This document shows, one piece after another, positions 7,350 to 14,041 of a stretch of 15,431 nucleotides of DNA (position 1 is the first letter of the stretch; each line of letters opens with the position of its first letter). Origin of the DNA: Crenotrichaceae bacterium. Lineage in GTDB: Bacteria; Pseudomonadota; Gammaproteobacteria; Methylococcales; DRLZ01. The stretch is from contig DRLZ01000113.1 of assembly GCA_011322755.1 (NCBI GenBank), positions 1-15,431 of the forward strand. The letters run 5' to 3'. A model generated the notes under the pieces. That model worked only from the letters and a program-made list of their open reading frames with translations. It did no database searches and was not told the origin of the DNA. Made by a program: the position numbers and the translations under genes.

Positions 7350-8364
7350 TATTGCTCCTTTTTATTAATACCGAACTAATGACTTCGGCGGGCAGAACAT
7401 CGATAGCAGCCCCGGCTTCAACAGCAGCTTTTGGCATACCATACACAGCACTGCTCACACGATCTTGTGCAATTGTATAACAACCTCTTTGACGTAGTCT
7501 TAACAGACCTTTAGCGCCATCTCGCCCCATTCCGGTAAGCAAGACTCCCATTAATTCTGATCTCCAGTATTTGACAACACTGTTAAATAAAACGTCGACA
7601 GAGGGACGATAGACCTCTTCAACAGGCTCCGCCGAATAACCGATCTTACCCTCTGCTGTCATAACCATATGATCACCCGTGCCTGCAAGTAAAACCGTCC
7701 CCGGCATTGGAATATCACCACACATTGCCAATCGAACATGGACTTTACATTGCGAATCTAACCACTGAGCAAGATCTTTCGCAAACTGTGCATCAACATG
7801 CTGAACAACCAAAATTGAAGACTTATAATCTTCAGGTAACCCCGACAATATTTTTAATAACGCCTGGGGTCCCCCCGAGGATGCACCAATGACAACTAAC
7901 GGTGAATCTTTTTTAATACTGGGGCACTCAATTTTTTCTGTGGCTATTTTGGTTTGAAATAAATTTTCAGTATTGATTAATACTTGAAGTGTTGCAATTT
8001 TTTTTAATAAATCACTCTGCCCCTGGCCATCACCATTCACACCCAGTTCTGGCGTATTCACTGCATCCAAAGCACCGGCCCCCATCGCTTCAAATACTTG
8101 CGCTGAATGACGGTGTATTGAACTTGTAACCACTAAAATTGGACAGGGTGAATCCTGCATGATCTTGCGTGTGGCCTGAGCTCCATCCATAACAGGCATG
8201 ATTAAATCCATCAAAATCAGGTCGGGACGATCTTTTTTACATAACTCGACCGCCTCGTGACCATTATATGCCACCCAGGCGACTTCATATACTCCCGAAA
8301 ACCCTAATACCCGACGTAAACTTTCCACCGCCATTTTCATATCATTGACGATGGCAACTCTCAT
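7342..8364 (-). CDS. wspF: WspF, CheB-type receptor methylesterase
   Basis: Adaptation enzyme that removes methyl groups from WspA glutamates and so turns the pathway down; in Pseudomonas, loss of wspF locks c-di-GMP high. The receiver domain (1-105) has phospho-acceptor D53 in LILMDLIMPVMDG, T80 and an N-terminus RVAIVNDM, also typical of WspF. A variable linker spans about 106-152. The CheB_methylest domain (about 154-335) has the Ser-His-Asp catalytic triad: S162 in GASSGGP, H189 in VVQHV, and D282 in LLTGMGRDGAKG. The length of 340 agrees with the family. The ATG overlaps the wspE stop (ATGA, 4 bases), and the gene overlaps wspR by 8 bases, so all three are translationally coupled. No damage to key residues is visible, so negative feedback should be intact. 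Confidence 0.96.
   Translation of the reverse strand: MRVAIVNDMKMAVESLRRVLGFSGVYEVAWVAYNGHEAVELCKKDRPDLILMDLIMPVMDGAQATRKIMQDSPCPILVVTSSIHRHSAQVFEAMGAGALDAVNTPELGVNGDGQGQSDLLKKIATLQVLINTENLFQTKIATEKIECPSIKKDSPLVVIGASSGGPQALLKILSGLPEDYKSSILVVQHVDAQFAKDLAQWLDSQCKVHVRLAMCGDIPMPGTVLLAGTGDHMVMTAEGKIGYSAEPVEEVYRPSVDVLFNSVVKYWRSELMGVLLTGMGRDGAKGLLRLRQRGCYTIAQDRVSSAVYGMPKAAVEAGAAIDVLPAEVISSVLIKRSNSG
7355..7360 (-). promoter_or_regulatory. Ribosome binding site of wspR
   Basis: AAGGAG on the minus strand lies inside the last codons of wspF and is 5 bases from the GTG start of wspR. It supports the non-ATG start and independent re-initiation of the final gene. Confidence 0.7.
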
Positions 8365-11300
8365 GCTGTAACGAGCGCCTCACCAATGAGATCCCGAACA
8401 GCTTCTTGCAAACTGTGATCATGAAAACTACCTTTAGTCAGATAATAGTCCGCACCGGCTTCCAGGCCACGAAGCCGGTCTTCCTCCCGATCTTTATAAG
8501 AGACCACAATTACCGGGATATGGGCTGTATTGGAATTTCCTTTAATATAGTTCACAAATTCAATACCATCCATTCTTGGCATATCAATATCAGTGATAAC
8601 CAGGTCATAGTTACCCTGATTTACCATATTCCAGCCGTCCATACCATCTACAGCAACATCAACATGATAGCCTGATGCAAGCAACAAATTACGTTCAACT
8701 TCACGAACCGTAATTGAATCATCAATCACCAAAATGCGCTTAATTAAGTGCTGATCAATCTCTCTGTGTTCAGCAGAGATAGCATTGACCTGCCCACTAT
8801 TAACAATCTTGTTAATAGAGCACAATATATCATCCACATCTACAATCAAAATAGGAGAGCCATCCTCCATTAATGCAGCAGCACTGATATCTTTTATTTT
8901 TCTGAGTTGTCCAGGCATTTGCTGCACAACCAAGTCCCGTTTTCCAATAAAACTATCGACAACCAGACCATAAGCACTCTTTTTTTCACCTAAAACAACA
9001 ACTGAAACAGTCTCTTTATTCGATATTAAATCACCGGATAACTCAAGTAACTGCGCCATAGAGATAACACCGACAGACCGCCCCTCTACATTGATAAACT
9101 GATGACCCTCAATCTCTTCAATAGCACTTTTATCCTCCTCAAAAATCTGTTTTATACGTGCCAATGGAAAAGCATAGGGCTCTTCCGAGACATAAACAAG
9201 CAAACATGGAATCACCGATAATGTCAGTGGCAACTGCATATGAAAGCGCGTTCCCTTTCCCAGGTGTGATGAAACACGAACCTGTCCACGCATTTTCTGA
9301 ACAACCTCATGAACCACATCCATACCAACACCACGGCCAGAAATTTCTGTAACATCCTGTTTAGTCGAAAATCCAGGTAAAAACAGGAACTCATACAGCT
9401 CAGCTTCTGACAGGTTTTTGGCCATGCTTTCATCAACCATTCCCTTCTGCAAAACTTTTGCACGCAAACTTTCGATATCAATTCCACCGCCATCATCCTC
9501 AATGACGATGGATAGCATTCCTGCCTGATGAAATGCTGAAAGCCGTATAACTCCTTTTTCAGGCTTTCCTGATGCTTTTCGCACTTCAGGCATTTCAATA
9601 CCATGATCCACCGCATTACGTAACAAGTGATTCAGAGGTGCTTCAATTTTTTCAAGAATATCCCGATCCAGTTTTGTGGCTTTTCCTTCTATTTCCAATT
9701 GAACTGATTTATTTAATGAACGGGCAACATCACGTACCATGCGTGGAAACCCTTCCACACCATCAGCAAATGGGCGCATACGGCTTGTTACAACAGCCTG
9801 GTGCAATCGACTGGAAAGATTAGTCGCATGCCGGTCATACTCTTCCATTGCAGCAATTCTATCCGCCAACTCCCTGCGACACTCAACCTCTCTATTTTGA
9901 ATATCACGCAGTAGTTCATAAACTTTTTCATCATTCGTGATATTACCCACGACACTCCACAACACATCAAGGCGCTGGGCTAACTTCACATGGTGCTGTT
10001 TCAACCTGGACATAGAATCAACATAAGGTCGTAACCAGCGTGCTCGCACAATTGATTCACCTGTTAATCCCATAAGCCTGTTAATTTGCGCTGTACTCAC
10101 CCGCAGAACAGACGCCAACTCATCTGTATCCTCATCCGTAGCTTCAGATGAAGAAACATCCACCTTTTTTGGTAAAGGCTGTACTATCTTTATCTCTTGT
10201 TCGGACGGTATATCTTCAGACTTGGCTTGAATAAGTTCAGGTGAATGGCATTGCTCATTACTAACAAGTTTTTGTCGAACACCCTGCAAAGATATCAACA
10301 GTGACTCATACTCTTTTTTATTATTATCCAACCATTTACTTTCGGAAGTTTGAAGGTGCATAGAGATCATATCAATACTTTTAAATAAAACATCAATATC
10401 CTCAGCAGCCAGAGTAGCACCATTCTCCTGCAAGACTACAAAACAATCTTCCATTAGATGTGCAACTTCAACAACTTCATTCAAACCAACCATTCGCGCC
10501 GCACCTTTTATAGAGTGCGCTGCTCGCATCAAAGCCTCTAAACACTTATCAGATGACTTTCCTTGCTCCAACTCTAGCAAACCGTTATTTAATATACGGG
10601 AGTGCTCTTCAACTTCTAACTGGAACAACTCCAGCATTGATGAATCACTCTGGCTCAATTCATTTGATATTGAATTAGATTCAAGCCTGGGTATTTCAAG
10701 AGGTTGCATTGATTCTGGAGTAACTGTCTCTTCCAATACTTTACTCTCTACCGCCAAAGTTCTTAAACGACGCAGCAATTCATCATACTTGCATCGATGC
10801 TCAGCCACCCATTTATCGGCTGGCTTTTTTGACCCGGAAATTTGACCTATAAGATCAAGACTATTTAACAATATATTAATGTCATTTGTGTTCAAATTAA
10901 TTTTGTCCGCTTGAGCCGTCGCAAAACAATCTTCCATTAAATGTGCAACTTCAACCACTTCACTCAAACCAACCAGTCGTGCCGCACTTTTAATAGAGTG
11001 CGCTGCATGCATCAAAGCTTCCAAACATTTATGTGATGATTGGCATTGTTCTAATTCAAGCAGACCACTATTTAATATACGGCCATGCTCCTCAAACTCT
11101 GACCGGAACAACTCCAACATAGATGTATCACTCACACCGCCCTTATCATTAGGTAGTAAATTAGATACTTTAAGAGATGAAATTGATTTTGAAGCAGCCT
11201 TCTCCACCAATATTTCATCTGCAGCCATTAATACTTTCAATCTAACCAGTAATTCGTTATATTCGTTCTGGTGATCAGCCATCCATTTTTCTGGAGGTTC

Positions 11301-11576
11301 TTTTGAATCCGAGAACTGAATAATAAGATCAATGCTTTTTAATAAGCGATCAATATCATTTTCGTCCAGGTTAATACCATCAACTTCATTGACCCCGACC
11401 ATCCGCGCTGCACCTTTAATAGAATACGCAGCTCGCATCAACGACTCTAAACATTCAAGTGATGGTTTTCCTTGCTCCAACTCTAACAAGCCATTCTTAA
11501 TAGCTGGAAAATGTTTCTCCAGTTCATGACGGAACAAATCCAGCATAGAAGAGTTATGTAATTCTTCATCATTCAT
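8361..11576 (-). CDS. wspE: WspE, hybrid CheA-type histidine kinase with three Hpt modules and a receiver domain
   Basis: Kinase of the Wsp signalling complex, expected to phosphorylate WspR and WspF. At 1071 residues it is far longer than the Pseudomonas protein (about 750 by recollection), the excess being N-terminal. Three Hpt modules occupy about 11-118, 153-275 and 314-436. The first has Tyr51 where the phospho-accepting His belongs. The second has H193 in AHSIKSAAR. The third has H354 in AHSIKGAAR, the intact consensus. A helical dimerization region spans about 485-645. The HATPase domain has N box HLLRNAVDHGIE (650-661), G1 DDGGGID (694-700) and G2 GRGVGMDVV (748-756). A CheW-like domain follows (about 785-925). 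The C-terminal receiver has D952-D953, D996 in LVITDIDMP and K1048. The start has GAGGTG 9-10 bases upstream and lies 4 bases after the wspD stop. Confidence 0.95.
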   Translation of the reverse strand: MNDEELHNSSMLDLFRHELEKHFPAIKNGLLELEQGKPSLECLESLMRAAYSIKGAARMVGVNEVDGINLDENDIDRLLKSIDLIIQFSDSKEPPEKWMADHQNEYNELLVRLKVLMAADEILVEKAASKSISSLKVSNLLPNDKGGVSDTSMLELFRSEFEEHGRILNSGLLELEQCQSSHKCLEALMHAAHSIKSAARLVGLSEVVEVAHLMEDCFATAQADKINLNTNDINILLNSLDLIGQISGSKKPADKWVAEHRCKYDELLRRLRTLAVESKVLEETVTPESMQPLEIPRLESNSISNELSQSDSSMLELFQLEVEEHSRILNNGLLELEQGKSSDKCLEALMRAAHSIKGAARMVGLNEVVEVAHLMEDCFVVLQENGATLAAEDIDVLFKSIDMISMHLQTSESKWLDNNKKEYESLLISLQGVRQKLVSNEQCHSPELIQAKSEDIPSEQEIKIVQPLPKKVDVSSSEATDEDTDELASVLRVSTAQINRLMGLTGESIVRARWLRPYVDSMSRLKQHHVKLAQRLDVLWSVVGNITNDEKVYELLRDIQNREVECRRELADRIAAMEEYDRHATNLSSRLHQAVVTSRMRPFADGVEGFPRMVRDVARSLNKSVQLEIEGKATKLDRDILEKIEAPLNHLLRNAVDHGIEMPEVRKASGKPEKGVIRLSAFHQAGMLSIVIEDDGGGIDIESLRAKVLQKGMVDESMAKNLSEAELYEFLFLPGFSTKQDVTEISGRGVGMDVVHEVVQKMRGQVRVSSHLGKGTRFHMQLPLTLSVIPCLLVYVSEEPYAFPLARIKQIFEEDKSAIEEIEGHQFINVEGRSVGVISMAQLLELSGDLISNKETVSVVVLGEKKSAYGLVVDSFIGKRDLVVQQMPGQLRKIKDISAAALMEDGSPILIVDVDDILCSINKIVNSGQVNAISAEHREIDQHLIKRILVIDDSITVREVERNLLLASGYHVDVAVDGMDGWNMVNQGNYDLVITDIDMPRMDGIEFVNYIKGNSNTAHIPVIVVSYKDREEDRLRGLEAGADYYLTKGSFHDHSLQEAVRDLIGEALVTA
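10269..11546 (-). repeat. Three tandem Hpt-coding repeats inside wspE
   Basis: Module 1 is 11546-11223, module 2 is 11120-10752 and module 3 is 10637-10269, separated by short linkers. Modules 2 and 3 are offset by 483 bases (161 codons). The stretches 10441-10523 and 10924-11006 differ at only 7 of 83 positions by my count, indicating a fairly recent duplication or gene conversion. Module 1 is offset by only 426 bases because about 19 codons are missing: 16 in one block at 11381/11382 plus 3 elsewhere. Confidence 0.85.
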
Positions 11577-11580
11577 GCTG

Positions 11581-12285
11581 TTAACGCACCTCTTTTTTCA
11601 GAGATTCCAATAACTTGGGACCATCGAGGCAACCAATATGCAGCACACCGCTTTGTGTTTCATCATGCAAATCAAGCATTCCTTTGAGATAGCTTGAGGC
11701 ACAGTAGGTTGCTGTTGAAGGGGCGCGATATATTTCAGAGGGCGCGTAGTGATAAATACCTTTAATCTCGCTGACAGGAAATACATATTGCCCCCCATCA
11801 CCTTCAATCACGATAAACCGTTCGTATATTTTTTTCTCACTCACTAATTCACTTTCTTGCTTATCGACCCCCAATAAACGCCCCAGTGAAATGCATATCA
11901 ACAGCTCTCCATGCACATTAACCAACCCTTTCAAACTGCCATACCTTCGATGAGGCAGTGTATGCACTTTACGCATACAAACAACCTCTTTAAAGAGTAT
12001 TGTCGGCAATGCTAACCATTCATAACCCAAGCGAAAAACCACAATAGACTCAGTTTTATAATCTTCATTTTCATGCTCTTTAGCAATCACCTTCTGCAAT
12101 TCATCCAGATAGCCACTGGGTGGTGTGCGCTCCAACAGGTGACGACTAGCCTTGGAATAAACATCGCAATTTCTACAATGAACCACCTTTTTCAACTCTG
12201 GACAACGAGGTTTTTCTCCGCCCCATATACCAATATGGTTCCAACAATCATTCACCTTTCTTATCGTATTAGATTGCTGAATCAT
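11581..12285 (-). CDS. wspD: WspD, CheW-like coupling protein with an N-terminal cysteine motif
   Basis: One of two CheW-type scaffolds linking the receptor WspA to the kinase WspE. The CheW domain covers about 78-228 of 234 residues (SIVVFRLGYEWLALPT, RRYGSLKGLVNVHGELLICISLGRLLG, YVFPVSEIKGIY). In front is a roughly 75-residue extension with C14, C28, C37 and C40 (CWNHIGIWGG, then RCPEL, then HCRNCDVYS). The same kind of Cys signature precedes the CheW domain in Pseudomonas WspD, as far as I recall. It could bind a metal or sense redox state, but its role is not established. The ATG overlaps the wspC stop by 4 bases (ATGA). WspB is the shorter coupler; the length and Cys extension identify this one as WspD. 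Confidence 0.93.
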   Translation of the reverse strand: MIQQSNTIRKVNDCWNHIGIWGGEKPRCPELKKVVHCRNCDVYSKASRHLLERTPPSGYLDELQKVIAKEHENEDYKTESIVVFRLGYEWLALPTILFKEVVCMRKVHTLPHRRYGSLKGLVNVHGELLICISLGRLLGVDKQESELVSEKKIYERFIVIEGDGGQYVFPVSEIKGIYHYAPSEIYRAPSTATYCASSYLKGMLDLHDETQSGVLHIGCLDGPKLLESLKKEVR

Positions 12286-13535
12286 AATATTAAGCTTGCT
12301 TTTTGCTCTGCTATACGCGCTGCACGTGAGCGATACACCTTTGCCGCTGTAGAATCACCCCGTCGCTCAGCATAAATTGCCAAATACGTGAGCGCTTCAT
12401 AGTGCTTTGGGTTTAAATAAAGTGTTTTACAAAATAGGTCATGTGCTTTATCCCACTCTCCCTGCACGTCAAGAATAACCCCCATCAAATAATGAGCAGA
12501 TATAGAAACACTATTTTTTTCCAAAAATTTCTGGCATAACATTTTTGCTTCATGCAACTCACCTTGATCGGCTAATTTCTGAATACGCTCCATAACCTCC
12601 CTGTCATCAAAAACATCTGCATCATCTGTTTTTTTAGTCTGTAGTAGTACTTCATCTTTTCTCAGTGATTCAAACGAATTTTTACATAATCTTCTGGGTG
12701 GATATTGTTGAATAGCGGAGGTAACAGACTTTAATTTAATGGGTTCCTGTTTATAAAAAGCAAAAGCTCGGGGGTAAGAGACAGGAGTGAATAATTGATT
12801 CGCTAACGCACTAACATCTGCATAACCAACAAAGAGAACACCTTTATCAATTAATAACTGACATAGATGTCTGGCAACTTTTTTTTTGGTTTCATCATCA
12901 AAGTAGATCAATAAATTTCGACAAAAAACAATATCATAAGCACCTGATTTCATAATAAAACCATCATCAAGCACATTACCGTAATTAAACGAAACAGCTT
13001 TTTTTACAGTATCATTCAGCTGATACCTACCCTGCTTTTTTGTAAAGTAGTGTTGATATTGATTAATGACATTTCCACGAAAAGAGTGCTGTGAGTAACT
13101 ACCTTTTTCTGCGTAATCTAATACCCACGTATTAATATCCACAGCATCAATTGAAAACTGTTGCGCTTTCATACCACACTCTAACAATATCATTGCAACA
13201 GAGTATGGCTCTTCCCCTGTTGCGCATGGAATGTTGAGTATACGCAATCTCTTTTTACCCTTGGTGGGTAGCCATTGATTATTGATAAAGCTTTTCAAAA
13301 AATTAAAAGGTATATCGTCACGAAAAAACCATGTTTCAGGCACCATTGTTTCATTAATGAGCAACTGCAACTCATCCTGTGACTGATTAAGTAATGCATA
13401 ATAGTCAGAAACTTCAAAAATAGAGCATATTTCCATACGTCGCTTAATATTGGTTTTTATTGACTCCGAACCAATAGATGCACTATGTAATCCCGTTTTT
13501 TCTTTTAATAGTGTCTCTATTAAGTTATAAATCAT
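12282..13535 (-). CDS. wspC: WspC, CheR-type receptor methyltransferase with TPR repeats
   Basis: SAM-dependent methyltransferase that methylates glutamates of WspA, opposing WspF. The CheR domain covers about 1-265 of 417. TWFFRDD (68-74) corresponds to the TxFFR motif. NIPCATGEEPYSVAM (101-115) is the SAM-binding loop, AVDIN (131-135) is the acidic SAM ribose contact region, and DIVFCRNLLIYFD (201-213) is the catalytic-core signature. A low-complexity linker (about 268-310) leads to tetratricopeptide repeats (about 312-410, with GELHEAKMLCQKFL and GEWDKAHDLFCKTLYLNPKHYEAL). TPRs are typical of WspC and probably mediate protein contacts. The ATG follows the wspB stop by 9 bases and has no strong ribosome site; the stop overlaps wspD. 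This is not the flagellar CheR, because it is TPR-fused and embedded between two CheW genes. Confidence 0.95.
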   Translation of the reverse strand: MIYNLIETLLKEKTGLHSASIGSESIKTNIKRRMEICSIFEVSDYYALLNQSQDELQLLINETMVPETWFFRDDIPFNFLKSFINNQWLPTKGKKRLRILNIPCATGEEPYSVAMILLECGMKAQQFSIDAVDINTWVLDYAEKGSYSQHSFRGNVINQYQHYFTKKQGRYQLNDTVKKAVSFNYGNVLDDGFIMKSGAYDIVFCRNLLIYFDDETKKKVARHLCQLLIDKGVLFVGYADVSALANQLFTPVSYPRAFAFYKQEPIKLKSVTSAIQQYPPRRLCKNSFESLRKDEVLLQTKKTDDADVFDDREVMERIQKLADQGELHEAKMLCQKFLEKNSVSISAHYLMGVILDVQGEWDKAHDLFCKTLYLNPKHYEALTYLAIYAERRGDSTAAKVYRSRAARIAEQKASLIL

Positions 13536-13544
13536 ATGAATAAA

Positions 13545-14039
13545 CTATTGATCTAAAACTTCATCGGCTAATAAAGTATTTGCTTGTAATATCTTGGATT
13601 TCCATTGATCCGGCACCAAATTCGCGAGATTAACCAATTGAATGATCTCTTTATCATTCATCACGACTCGATTAACAAATGACCTGTCAGTCATGTCAAT
13701 ACCGGAATTCACCAATGACTTTTGATCAATGTGAATCGCTTCTGTCACACCCTCAGCAAGTATCCCTAACAAAATAGATTCCGTGCCTTCTTCTTTTTTT
13801 GAGTGCATCAAATCAACAACAATAATTCTTGACCCCAAATAGATTGAAACAGGTTGCTGTACATATAAATAGTTAATATCAATAACAGGGATAGGATGAC
13901 CATGAAAATTTAATAACCCTGAAATATAGTCCGGAGTGCAAGGAATTTCTTTAACTGCAACAGGCGGAATGACCTTAACTACATGGGATACATCAATGCC
14001 ATAACGTTCATTACCGATCGTGATCAGTAAAAACATCAT
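13545..14039 (-). CDS. wspB: WspB, CheW-like coupling protein
   Basis: The first CheW-type scaffold of the Wsp complex; almost the whole 164-residue protein is one CheW domain. It shows FLLITIGNERYGIDVSHVVKVIPP (3-26), the loop IPCTPDYISGLLNFHGHPIPVIDIN (32-56), and a second sub-barrel with GILAEGVTEAIHI. A short tail (about 148-164) follows. Two adjacent Met codons open the reading frame, only 2 bases after the wspA stop, so translation is probably coupled to wspA. Position between the receptor and the CheR-TPR gene, together with the plain single-domain build, makes it WspB and not WspD. Confidence 0.93.
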   Translation of the reverse strand: MMFLLITIGNERYGIDVSHVVKVIPPVAVKEIPCTPDYISGLLNFHGHPIPVIDINYLYVQQPVSIYLGSRIIVVDLMHSKKEEGTESILLGILAEGVTEAIHIDQKSLVNSGIDMTDRSFVNRVVMNDKEIIQLVNLANLVPDQWKSKILQANTLLADEVLDQ

Positions 14040-14041
14040 AG

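Noticed and set aside
7342..8364. VND instead of VDD in the WspF receiver as a lost acidic residue
   Set aside because: The form RxxIVNDM is what I recall for Pseudomonas WspF, and D53 and T80 are intact, so this is normal for the family.
9224..9616. A 130-residue open frame on the same strand as wspE in another frame
   Set aside because: It overlaps the HATPase region of wspE, whose motifs are intact in the main frame. It is a frame shadow, not a frameshift.
11223..11546. Tyr51 in WspE explained as a sequencing error
   Set aside because: CAC to TAT needs two base changes, and the same module has an independent in-frame 16-codon loss, so a genuine divergent module is more likely. This is not proven.
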